Shown piece after piece: positions 23,881 to 30,977 of a stretch of DNA of 33,755 nucleotides. The DNA comes from a virus: IMG/VR virus record IMGVR_UViG_3300009504_000019, positions 1-33,755 of that record. One strand, written 5' to 3'. A program made the position numbers and the translations under genes. The notes under the pieces were generated by a model. The model was not told the DNA's origin. It worked only from the letters and a program-made list of their open reading frames with translations, and did no database searches. Position 1 is the first letter of the stretch. Each line of letters starts with the position of its first letter.

Positions 23881-24197
23881 CAGCTCACCCGATTGCCGTT
23901 AACCTGCCACTTGTAAAGCACTTCGACGCGGCCTTGCGTCATAAACGTTTGAAAGTCCGTCATCAGCGTGACGAGATTAAACACGTCGCCGCCTGTTGCA
24001 ATGGTACGTCCATCGGTTGCCGACCCGTCTAGGATCGGATTGGTTGACCCGCCATCGTTGATGACGGTGCCAAGGTCGCGTGCCAAGTATTCTTGGTAAG
24101 CCGCATCAACGCGAATCTTTAACGCAACGAATCTGTCAGCAATTTGCCGAAGTTCATCGTTTGCAAACTCGACTAGCTGTGGGTTATCTAAACTCAT
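23880..24197 (-). CDS. hypothetical virion-associated protein, 105 aa
   Basis: A helical N-terminal half (FANDELRQIADRFVALKIRVDAAYQEYLARDL) is followed by a Gly/Asp-rich loop and a second helical part (VFNLVTLMTDFQTFMTQGRVEVLYKW). I do not recognise the family. It overlaps its upstream neighbour by 4 bases and its downstream neighbour by 1 base, so it is translationally coupled between the propeller-like and the beta-helix proteins. It may link or chaperone these fibre components. Confidence 0.45.
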   Translation of the reverse strand: MSLDNPQLVEFANDELRQIADRFVALKIRVDAAYQEYLARDLGTVINDGGSTNPILDGSATDGRTIATGGDVFNLVTLMTDFQTFMTQGRVEVLYKWQVNGNRVS

Positions 24198-25414
24198 TGT
24201 GATACCTCAAAAACCTTAATTATTGACCCCGTGTTATACATCCCAACCTTCCAGGCATTCGCCGCAAGTAAGCAAACCTTGCCGTCTGTCGCCATTTCGT
24301 GCCCGTGAATCTTTCCATGCGGCCAAGGCTCAAACGCGACCTGATTAAATGCCTGCGAGTCGTAAGTGTAAAGCCAATTCTCGACCATGCCTCTTTCGGC
24401 GAAGCATTCGGATTGCAGGTTGTAGTCGAGTCGCCCGGTGCCAAGTCGAACCCAATAGCACAAGCCACTTGGCAACCAGACACCGCCGCTATTAACCGCA
24501 TCAGATGCCCATCGCCCCTCGCCGTTTCGTGGCACAAGACCGACCCATGAATCGCTCGGCACTGTGTAATTGTCGGGCCGCTTCTCTCGTTTATTCCAAT
24601 CGAGTGTGCCGTGGTTTGCTTGGCTCAATAAAACCGTTCCGTCCATCTTGGCACACGTCGGACCCGATACGGACCCTTGCCCCGACTCATAGCCGCCGCA
24701 CCCGATCAAGTTTTCCGCATGGCCTTTGATAAATCCGCCGCCGAAGCTTGGCATACCAAGGCTCGGTTTGTGCGTGATGATTTCGCTAGTCGCTAAAACC
24801 TTTCCAAATAGCGTCAGCGGTCCCGGCGATGTGTCGTAGTGAACGCGATTCGACACCCACAAAACGCCGTCAGCAAAACGCAAACCACCGGCATACCCGC
24901 GACCCCAGAAGTTTTGGTGGGTTGCGATACGCTTTAGGATTGGCCAACCGCTGACTTCTTGACCGCTGCCAATCTCCGGCAATTCGTATTCATGGATTTC
25001 GGTTTTCTGCGAGTGCCCACCGGAATAGGCCCGACGATTAACCCAGTCGATCGCCAGTCCGCCGCGTGCAAACTCTTGTGGGATTCGCCAACCACCGATC
25101 AATTCAAAGTCCGCAGCGGTGATGCGTCCCGTTGGAGTTGGCGGAACAACCGGATCGGGATCAACGATGACTGGCGGTTCTGGTTCCGGTTCCGGTTCAA
25201 TCGGCGGCACAACCACGGGTGCATTTACCAGATCGACCCGCACATGATAGTCATGATCGTAATAGACCGACGACGCCGGATTGGCCCGTTTCAGCTTACC
25301 CGCTGATTCGCTCGCCTCACGTTCGGCGATGTGCTTAGACCGTTCTTCGCCATCGACGAAGACCCGGTAGTAGCCTTGGCCAATGGCGGTTAGTTCGATG
25401 TGTTGATTTGTCAT
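24194..25414 (-). CDS. two-domain protein with Pro/Glu linker, propeller-like C-terminus
   Basis: The N-terminal about 65 residues (YYRVFVDGEERSKHIAE..., YYDHDYHVRVDL) look like a small beta domain. An acidic Pro-rich linker follows (PPIEPEPEPEPPVIVDPDP, about residues 75-93). The remaining about 300 residues have repeated Gly/Trp/Asp-rich strands (GLAIDWVNRRAYSGGHS, GLRFADGVLWVSNR, MATDGKVCLLAAN) that suggest a beta-propeller, perhaps a binding module. No catalytic motif is recognised. The region is more GC-rich than the genes to its left and right in the operon (see finding), which suggests a different history. Confidence 0.45.
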   Translation of the reverse strand: MTNQHIELTAIGQGYYRVFVDGEERSKHIAEREASESAGKLKRANPASSVYYDHDYHVRVDLVNAPVVVPPIEPEPEPEPPVIVDPDPVVPPTPTGRITAADFELIGGWRIPQEFARGGLAIDWVNRRAYSGGHSQKTEIHEYELPEIGSGQEVSGWPILKRIATHQNFWGRGYAGGLRFADGVLWVSNRVHYDTSPGPLTLFGKVLATSEIITHKPSLGMPSFGGGFIKGHAENLIGCGGYESGQGSVSGPTCAKMDGTVLLSQANHGTLDWNKREKRPDNYTVPSDSWVGLVPRNGEGRWASDAVNSGGVWLPSGLCYWVRLGTGRLDYNLQSECFAERGMVENWLYTYDSQAFNQVAFEPWPHGKIHGHEMATDGKVCLLAANAWKVGMYNTGSIIKVFEVSQ

Positions 25415-25466
25415 TATCGCTTTTCAACCGCTTCTTCGAGGCGGTCTTTCTCTGGAGGGAGGGTCT

Positions 25467-25766
25467 TTAGCGTCGTAGGCCTAGAGTGATGATTCGCTCT
25501 GCTGCCTCTGCAGAATTAGAAACGAGTCGTCCGTACGCTGCTTTGAATACGTCCGCCGGAACTGCATACGTCCCGTTAACCGCAATGCTAATAGGCGAAC
25601 CAACGTTGGTCCAGTTTGTTTGGTCGTTGCTGAATTGAGGTTGGATAGACGTACCTGTAATGGCCGATGGGATGCTAAACGATCCTTCGATTGCACCACC
25701 GGCATCAAAGGCTTCGCTGTCTGTTCCTGCCGCTGCGATTTTGCGAGTTGTAATAAGAACGGTCAT
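25467..25766 (-). CDS. small beta-rich virion protein, 99 aa
   Basis: The sequence (SFSIPSAITGTSIQPQFSNDQTNWTNVG..., ADVFKAAYGRLVSNSAEAAERIITLGLRR) looks like a single beta-sandwich domain, reminiscent of small structural or binding domains next to phage fibres. The start has AAAGG upstream. No Cys and no signal sequence. The gene stands free of overlaps, with gaps of 38 and 52 bases, and the downstream gap contains a short hairpin (ACCGC with GCGGT). Confidence 0.5.
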   Translation of the reverse strand: MTVLITTRKIAAAGTDSEAFDAGGAIEGSFSIPSAITGTSIQPQFSNDQTNWTNVGSPISIAVNGTYAVPADVFKAAYGRLVSNSAEAAERIITLGLRR

Positions 25767-25804
25767 AATTCATGCCTTTGGATTGTCTTGAATTGTTTAT
25801 GTGA

Positions 25805-26143
25805 TTATTGAAGTGGAATTGACATCGTTCTTTTTTCTTTAGCGTCTTCCAATGTCTTTTTTATGGCTTGAGCATGAATCTGTGGAACAATAGATTCTAA
25901 ATGAGTCTGTTTAGAAGTTGCGGCATGAGCGATCACAAAAGCTTCTATATTTGACAACCTTTGTGAAATCACCTTTAGTTCTTCCGAAACTTCTGATCGC
26001 AAAACTCTTACATCTGAAATCAATACATCGGCCGGAATAGTTGATTTCGTGATAATAATGATTTGCAAAATAATCACTAAGCAACAGGCCCCCACAATTG
26101 CACTAGAAGCCATCATTAAGTCATGGAACGTAGCAGGTCTCAT
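25805..26143 (-). CDS. single-span membrane protein with coiled coil, 112 aa
   Basis: Residues 12-32 form one clear transmembrane helix (SSAIVGACCLVIILQIIII). The following 70 residues are charged and helical with heptad-like spacing (VRVLRSEVSEELKVISQRLSNIEAFV), probably a coiled coil. There is no lipobox. The gene overlaps the other membrane-protein gene by 4 bases. The pair lies behind two protease genes and a secreted protein gene, so a holin- or spanin-like function is possible, but there is no family match. Confidence 0.55.
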   Translation of the reverse strand: MRPATFHDLMMASSAIVGACCLVIILQIIIITKSTIPADVLISDVRVLRSEVSEELKVISQRLSNIEAFVIAHAATSKQTHLESIVPQIHAQAIKKTLEDAKEKRTMSIPLQ

Positions 26144-26430
26144 GGAACGTGTACCTTCTTCACTACTGAATCGAGGATGGTGGCTGTTCTTTCCATTGAA
26201 CGACTTACGTTTTCCATGGCTGACGAAACCGACCGTAAACTTTCTACTACTTTTTCATTCTTTTCAAAGTCAACTTTTTGCCTGTCTAGCTGTGGTCCAA
26301 CAATTGTGAACCAAATCAATAAAAGACTTGCGACTCCAAAAGCATATGGTCCATAAACGGTTGCCAAGAGTTGGAATAGTTTGCCTGCCATGTGGTCTTC
26401 TTTTCCATCTTCAAGTTGTCCGAATGACAT
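26140..26430 (-). CDS. single-span membrane protein with coiled coil, 96 aa
   Basis: About 25 soluble N-terminal residues are followed by one transmembrane helix (YAFGVASLLLIWFTIVG, about 29-45) and a C-terminal helix with heptad-type spacing (KNEKVVESLRSVSSAMENVSRSMERTATIL). The architecture matches the neighbouring 112-residue protein, although the sequences are not obviously related. Its ATG shares one base with the stop of the secreted PKD-thioredoxin-like gene. Candidates are a holin, a spanin subunit or an inner-membrane anchor for the neighbouring proteins. Confidence 0.55.
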   Translation of the reverse strand: MSFGQLEDGKEDHMAGKLFQLLATVYGPYAFGVASLLLIWFTIVGPQLDRQKVDFEKNEKVVESLRSVSSAMENVSRSMERTATILDSVVKKVHVP

Positions 26431-27335
26431 TACTTTCTCATCTTCAAAACTAAGGAGCAGAAATCGTCATAAGACAGAAAGCCTTCATGCAAAACTGTCT
26501 TACCGTCTGTTGCAATTTCTACAGAAGGAGAAGGTAGTGTAGTCGTTGGCTGTGGATTGATACACCAACCCAAGGCTAATAATCTTGGGGCGACTTCTTC
26601 TTTCCAACGTTCACATGGAGGGCAGTTATCCCGAACGTATAAGATGATAGAAGAAGTAGATTGTACGATGTTAGGATCCAACCCTTCAATGATTTGTTTA
26701 ACTGCCTCGGTATAAGGAAGCTGAGCAGATTCAATAGCAGAATTTACAGGTACTCGCCAGAAGGTTAGCCAATTCTTATCTTGATCTTTTCGTTTCAATA
26801 AGACGTTACCTATGGCCTCTTGAACGCTCGCTGGCGTCTTCTCTGGAAGAGATAATAAGGCCTGTCTCATCTGTTCTGCGGTTGCCGGGTCGTCCATATA
26901 GTTGGTAGCCGCTCGGACTGCCTTAAAGATCGTCCTGTTCGCTTCTGGCGGAGGGTTAGGCTGTGTCGGCGGATTGGGCTCGGTAGGTGGTACCGGAGAC
27001 GTAGGAGGAGGATTTGGAGACGTAGGCGGGGTCCCTATCTGAACGTTGTGCCGTACCTGTGCGATGGCGGCATTGGTATCGGCCACAATCAGTTGAAAGG
27101 TATAGACACCAGGGGTACCAATGGCAAAGACAATCCGTTCGTCAATTACCAGATACCGGCCTTCAGCTTTAGGGTCTACAACCCACAAACGGTTATCTCC
27201 AATAGATTCTGAACTGTCAAGAATCACCAGATCGCCCATATTGGCTTTCTCGGGTGCCTTAATAACAGCTAGAACTTCTGCGTTTAATAACGTTGGCAAC
27301 AGGGCCAGAATACTAAGGATTAGAAATCGCATCAT
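26430..27335 (-). CDS. secreted PKD-like and thioredoxin-like protein
   Basis: The ATG at 27335 overlaps the subtilisin stop as ATGA, and from there the 301-residue protein begins with a signal peptide (MMRFLILSILALLPTLLNA, likely cut after A19). Residues about 22-100 resemble a PKD or Ig-like domain (GDLVILDSSES, then GVYTFQLIVAD). A Pro-rich linker spans 102-131. A helical part follows, and then a thioredoxin-like domain with a C-P-P-C motif (C238, C241) after the strand IILYVRDN. It should act outside the cytoplasm. Possible roles are redox help for Cys-rich virion proteins or binding at the cell envelope. It is unusual in a late phage operon. Confidence 0.65.
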   Translation of the reverse strand: MMRFLILSILALLPTLLNAEVLAVIKAPEKANMGDLVILDSSESIGDNRLWVVDPKAEGRYLVIDERIVFAIGTPGVYTFQLIVADTNAAIAQVRHNVQIGTPPTSPNPPPTSPVPPTEPNPPTQPNPPPEANRTIFKAVRAATNYMDDPATAEQMRQALLSLPEKTPASVQEAIGNVLLKRKDQDKNWLTFWRVPVNSAIESAQLPYTEAVKQIIEGLDPNIVQSTSSIILYVRDNCPPCERWKEEVAPRLLALGWCINPQPTTTLPSPSVEIATDGKTVLHEGFLSYDDFCSLVLKMRK

Positions 27336-28270
27336 ACAAACTTTAGTTCGGGTTGAGTGAGTTCTTGAACGATCTTTCCGTAGTGAGGAATTCCTACACC
27401 CCAAATCGGATCGTGTCCATCAGGGCCTTTGTCTATGGCATTCTTTTTCCACCATGGACGCCAATCTTCAATTCCATTAAGACGAGCCATACCTGCCCGA
27501 GCCATACCCGAGCGAACGTTAGCACAAAGACCCGCAAGGAATGGACAAGACATACTTGTACCACTCATTGTCTTAGTGCCGTTCAGATTGATATTAGAAG
27601 TAGAAACAATAGCTGCCCCCGGAGTGACGATATCCATTTCACGTCCGGCTGAACTAAATGAAGCGATAGCGTCATTGCGATCACAGGCTCCTGAGCATCC
27701 ACATAAGAGATACCGGGCTGGATGGCCGATCGTATTGGTGGGTAAACGTTGTCCGGCATTTCCAGCCGAGGCTACGCAAAGAACCTTATGCTGATTGGCA
27801 TACTCTAGGGCTCGCAGCATAGGCTCGTATTCTCCACCGCCCCCAAGGCTCATAGAGATAATCGTTGCCCCTTCATCAACAGCATACCGGACTCCATTAG
27901 CGATTCCTGAAGAAGAGCCGCTGCCTCGGTTGCTAAGCACTTTCACATTGATGAGTTGAGCCTTAAGAGCTGCTCCAATGCCCTCACGACCAAGAGCGGT
28001 TCCCGCACAATGGGTACCATGTCCATGCCCATCTCGAGGAGATTCGCCACTAATGAAGGAACGTTCCTTAATAGGTGTTGGAAGCCACTTATGAGGATTG
28101 ACTCCAGTATCAAGGATAGCGATAGTTTCACCTTCGCCACCAAACCGGTCCCAAATTGTATCCCAGATTGCTTTGGGGAAATGATAAACCTCTGGAGCGG
28201 CCTGTAGGAAAAACTTATCACCCGGTTCTACTATAAGATCGGGCGGAAGATGCCAAATAGGATCGATCAT
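27332..28270 (-). CDS. subtilisin-family (S8) serine protease
   Basis: The full triad is visible: D54 in AILDTGVNP, H87 in GHGTHCAG and S239 in GTSMSCP; N171 in SAGNAG is the oxyanion residue. I choose the ATG at 28270, which overlaps the stop of the metalloprotease gene by 4 bases; the longer frame adds 21 residues of unlikely sequence. The 312-residue protein has no signal peptide and a short N-terminal segment before the catalytic domain. It lies well downstream of the capsid genes and is not of the usual prohead protease fold, so host entry, lysis or virion maturation are the options. Confidence 0.92.
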   Translation of the reverse strand: MIDPIWHLPPDLIVEPGDKFFLQAAPEVYHFPKAIWDTIWDRFGGEGETIAILDTGVNPHKWLPTPIKERSFISGESPRDGHGHGTHCAGTALGREGIGAALKAQLINVKVLSNRGSGSSSGIANGVRYAVDEGATIISMSLGGGGEYEPMLRALEYANQHKVLCVASAGNAGQRLPTNTIGHPARYLLCGCSGACDRNDAIASFSSAGREMDIVTPGAAIVSTSNINLNGTKTMSGTSMSCPFLAGLCANVRSGMARAGMARLNGIEDWRPWWKKNAIDKGPDGHDPIWGVGIPHYGKIVQELTQPELKFV

Positions 28271-29034
28271 TGTTGTTCCGGTTGTGGAATGGACCAGATA
28301 GGAGCGGTGATAATGGGCTGTCCGCTGAACCAAGGTTTAAGATACTTGTAAGAAGGATCTGTGAGCCAAATGTTCGGGGTGAAAGGGCTGTTCAATAGGG
28401 TCGGATTCATAACGCCCCCGCGACTATGTCCTAGACCCATATTGTGTCCAAATTCATGGCCCATTAGTTGAGCCAATTGATTGATCAGTTTTTCTAAACT
28501 GAAACTTGAACCATAACGATTGTCATACTTAGCCCAAATCTGTTGACCACACTTGGGGCCTCGGGGCACAATGGCAAGTCCGATCCAACCGGACCCACGT
28601 TGCCAAGTGACAATCGTATTGGCTTTTCGTTTTTCCTTAGTTTCAAAGAAAGCGATTCCAACGTTGACATAAGCTTCTTGAACTTTTCGCCAAGCTTCCT
28701 CAAAAGCATTTTCCCAATGATTCGGCATGCCTGTTCGGGTAAAGTAAACCGCGAACGCATGATTATTAGGGAACTCAGGATGGCAACCCGAAGGCCACGA
28801 CCCTGAGCCCGTTGCATCAATAGAAGTAGGTAGGATGTCGGGACACCTACATCTATCGATGTTGAAAGCTTCCTCTAGTGGTACAGAATCACTAAGATTC
28901 ATATACCAACGATAAGAGGCAATAGCCCCGTCTACCCGATCGTCGTGTATTGAAAGGGTTGATACCTCCGACCACTCAACATTCTGTAAGTGTCCATAAC
29001 GAATCAACTTTCTAATAATGAGTTCACGATCCAT
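28267..29034 (-). CDS. matrixin-like zinc metalloprotease with cysteine switch
   Basis: This 255-residue protein carries the metzincin zinc site HEFGHNMGLGH (193-203; H193, H197 and H203 bind zinc, E194 is the base) and a Met-turn in GGVMNP (M209). Upstream, residues 61-67 read RCRCPDI, which matches the RCGxPD cysteine switch that keeps matrix metalloproteases latent. The first about 60 residues resemble the small helical prodomain of that family (AIASYRWYMNL). So the enzyme is probably made as a zymogen. There is no signal peptide. AAAGG lies eight bases before the start. It forms a two-gene unit with the subtilisin by a 4-base overlap. Substrate unknown. Confidence 0.85.
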   Translation of the reverse strand: MDRELIIRKLIRYGHLQNVEWSEVSTLSIHDDRVDGAIASYRWYMNLSDSVPLEEAFNIDRCRCPDILPTSIDATGSGSWPSGCHPEFPNNHAFAVYFTRTGMPNHWENAFEEAWRKVQEAYVNVGIAFFETKEKRKANTIVTWQRGSGWIGLAIVPRGPKCGQQIWAKYDNRYGSSFSLEKLINQLAQLMGHEFGHNMGLGHSRGGVMNPTLLNSPFTPNIWLTDPSYKYLKPWFSGQPIITAPIWSIPQPEQQ

Positions 29035-29051
29035 CGGGATAGCCTTTGGGC

Positions 29052-29294
29052 TTAGACTTGCGGAGTGTTCCGGCGAATGAAGAACATAATGATTGCAGCG
29101 ATATGCTCAACCAATTCTTCCCACGCACCAAACCGAGCAGAAACTTCGCCTGGAGTGGCAAGAATTTCTTCAACCGCATCTTGTACGGTTTCGCGTACCA
29201 CTTCTTCTTGACCGTCTTGGTCAGCGGGAACTGCTTTGTTGTTGAGCTTCGAAATGATATCCATAATCAAACGAAGCAGGATGATCCATTGCAT
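29052..29294 (-). CDS. small hypothetical protein with hydrophobic ends, 80 aa
   Basis: The frame is open to 29342, but that TTG lies inside a hairpin; the ATG at 29294 has AAAGG about six bases upstream, so I use it. The protein starts with a hydrophobic helix (MQWIILLRLIMDIISKL), has an acidic middle, and ends with another hydrophobic segment (VEHIAAIIMFFIRR). It may bind a membrane. I do not recognise the family. It is the first gene of the protease block and lies behind a terminator-like stem, so its expression may differ from that of the capsid genes. Confidence 0.5.
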   Translation of the reverse strand: MQWIILLRLIMDIISKLNNKAVPADQDGQEEVVRETVQDAVEEILATPGEVSARFGAWEELVEHIAAIIMFFIRRNTPQV

Positions 29295-29337
29295 AACAAA
29301 CCTTTCAATAGGGAGGGATAGAAAAAGAGGAGAGGAA

Positions 29338-29374
29338 GTCAACAGGGGGCAACCGTAGTCACACCCCTGTCGAC
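29338..29374 (-). terminator. strong hairpin between capsid-side and protease-side genes
   Basis: On the leftward transcript GTCGACAGGGG (29374-29364) pairs with CCCCTGTTGAC (29348-29338) with one mismatch or wobble. About 15 bases later comes a short T5 run inside a pyrimidine-rich stretch. It is not a perfect intrinsic terminator, but partial termination or transcript processing here would separate capsid gene dosage from the protease block. Confidence 0.45.
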
Positions 29375-29392
29375 AACCCTCCCCCCGGATGC

Positions 29393-29746
29393 CTAGATCT
29401 GGTCGGCTTCTAAGAACCGAGCCACAATCTGGTCTTTAGTATGGCAACCCGACAGATCCAACTCTTCTGCCTCTGCCTTAGTAATCAACGCCTTCTTGTC
29501 CAATTCCATAAGGGCAGTTCTCAAGTCTTCTTCGGTTTCTTGAACGACGTCAATGCGAAGAAACTTAGGAGGCGTTGATGGAAACTTAGCCGCGAGATCA
29601 ACAGTGGTTTCAATCACTTCTCCTCGTTTGACATTGTATCCGGGCTTAACAATACGTCGGGCTCCGTTGGGAAGCGGTTCCCCATACGTTGGGCCTACGC
29701 GATGAGACCCTCTTAGAACTTGAAACTTATAAGTCTTTGTCATCAT
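29393..29746 (-). CDS. hypothetical capsid-proximal protein, 117 aa
   Basis: Two parts are visible. A basic N-terminal beta region (YKFQVLRGSHRVGPTYGEPLPNGARRI) is followed by a C-terminal helical part (TKAEAEELDLSGCHTKDQIVARFLEAD) that resembles small SAP/HeH-type helix-loop-helix folds. It directly follows the major capsid gene, the usual place for head completion or decoration proteins. Its start is ATGATG with AGGA upstream. The family is unknown to me. Confidence 0.5.
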   Translation of the reverse strand: MMTKTYKFQVLRGSHRVGPTYGEPLPNGARRIVKPGYNVKRGEVIETTVDLAAKFPSTPPKFLRIDVVQETEEDLRTALMELDKKALITKAEAEELDLSGCHTKDQIVARFLEADQI

Positions 29747-29790
29747 TAGAATCCTAATAAAACAAACCGGGAGGAGGGGGAAGAACCGGA

Positions 29791-30924
29791 TCAGCTAGTG
29801 GTGCCTTGCAGAATTCCGCAATTACCATAGAAGTCCGACCGCAACTGCGGAACGTGAATACACATAACCTTGAAATTCAAACGCATACCGCCTTGAGTTT
29901 CCCATTGGACAGTGGTCATATTCAAACCATTAACTGCCCGAGCAACGTCGGAGGTCATTTGAATCAGCAAGAACGTGAACGGATTGGGCAACAGGTCCAA
30001 CCGCTTTACGTCTCGCACATCTTCAATTTCTCGAAGACGGTTACGAAGCGTCTTAGTGGGTGCAACCGCTCCCGACGACTCGAGACGATAATAATCCGCG
30101 TCCAAATAACGCGACCAATCCGGGCTGTGATAAACCATGAAAGGCCCGTAGAACTTGTTCTCACGGAGAGCCTCAATGGCATCCAGCATGTCGTCCAACG
30201 TTGCAGCGGGATCCCATCCAACGGCGGTCGGAGCAGTGAAGTCCGTCTTGGTCAAGCGATCCGGGAAATTCTTGTAACCATAAACCTGTGGCCCACGACC
30301 ATAGATATCGGTCGCATTCTTCGGATCCAAGATGGGACCAGTAACCGAGCCAATCGTGGTCTTCTCAACCATTTCAGCAACCCGGCGACCCGCTGCTTCA
30401 GCCATACTGGAATCGATCGGCGTTCCCATTTTCCGGCTAATCGCCAAACGACGACTCGCAAAGAAAAAGTCAACGTGAGTGATCGGCAACGGCAAACCTT
30501 CAAGCTGGAATACGGGAGCATCGTTGCGTCCCTGTACCAAGCCATCAAAGCTAACCATAGCTTCGCCAGGATCGCTCATGCTCTCGTGCTCGAGAACCAT
30601 GGATGCCATACCGTTAAAGCCACCATACGTCCCACTAAGATTGCCCAAGTCCGTCCAGGCATTCAAGCGTTCTCGAGCGGCCTTGATCACCGTAGTATCA
30701 AAGGTTGCCCACTCGTCTTTTCGCAGGGTTGCAGCATTCACCGACATAACCTGTCCACCGGCATTGGTCACAAACGAGCGACCCCGGTTTCGGCCTTCGG
30801 TTTCCACATAGGGACGCAACAGACCGACGTCCATATTGTGGGCCATCAAACGCTCGGCCACACCACCAAAACAATTTCCGTTCGCGATGACGTCAGTGCT
30901 CACCGCTCCGATTCCACTTTCCAT
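29791..30924 (-). CDS. major capsid protein, HK97/encapsulin-like fold
   Basis: At 377 residues, placed after the maturation, scaffold-like and decoration-like genes, this is the expected position and size for the major capsid protein. The sequence has the encapsulin-like series: GLPLPITHVDFFFASRRLAI, then a helix with RRVAEMVEKTTIG, then DDMLDAIEALRENKFYGPFMVYHSPDW, and a beta-rich C-terminal domain (TTVQWETQGGMRLNFKVMCIHVPQL). It would form the icosahedral shell. The start follows AGAGAG at a fair distance. A 44-base spacer with a C-rich tract follows the stop. Confidence 0.85.
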   Translation of the reverse strand: MESGIGAVSTDVIANGNCFGGVAERLMAHNMDVGLLRPYVETEGRNRGRSFVTNAGGQVMSVNAATLRKDEWATFDTTVIKAARERLNAWTDLGNLSGTYGGFNGMASMVLEHESMSDPGEAMVSFDGLVQGRNDAPVFQLEGLPLPITHVDFFFASRRLAISRKMGTPIDSSMAEAAGRRVAEMVEKTTIGSVTGPILDPKNATDIYGRGPQVYGYKNFPDRLTKTDFTAPTAVGWDPAATLDDMLDAIEALRENKFYGPFMVYHSPDWSRYLDADYYRLESSGAVAPTKTLRNRLREIEDVRDVKRLDLLPNPFTFLLIQMTSDVARAVNGLNMTTVQWETQGGMRLNFKVMCIHVPQLRSDFYGNCGILQGTTS

Positions 30925-30977
30925 AATAAATCTCTCTGTGATTCTGTGTAAGGTTTTCTGAAGAAGAGGGTCTAGGA

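Noticed and set aside
18858-25414. A diversity-generating retroelement acting on the fibre genes
   Set aside because: No reverse transcriptase gene and no template/variable repeat pair with A-specific changes is visible in the window.
27336-27404. Longer N-terminus of the PKD-thioredoxin-like protein
   Set aside because: The extension is Arg/Ser-rich and would hide the signal peptide; the ATG at 27335 overlaps the previous stop as ATGA.
27332-28270. Subtilisin as prohead protease
   Set aside because: Its sequence is a standard S8 enzyme, it lies downstream of the capsid gene, and a capsid maturation protein (DUF2213-like) is already in the expected place.
29806-30951. A 381-codon open frame on the plus strand across the major capsid gene
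   Set aside because: It is antisense to a gene with clear capsid features, and its translation (many His, Arg, Thr, Ile) looks like an artefact of codon bias. No upstream ribosome site fits the layout of the leftward operon.
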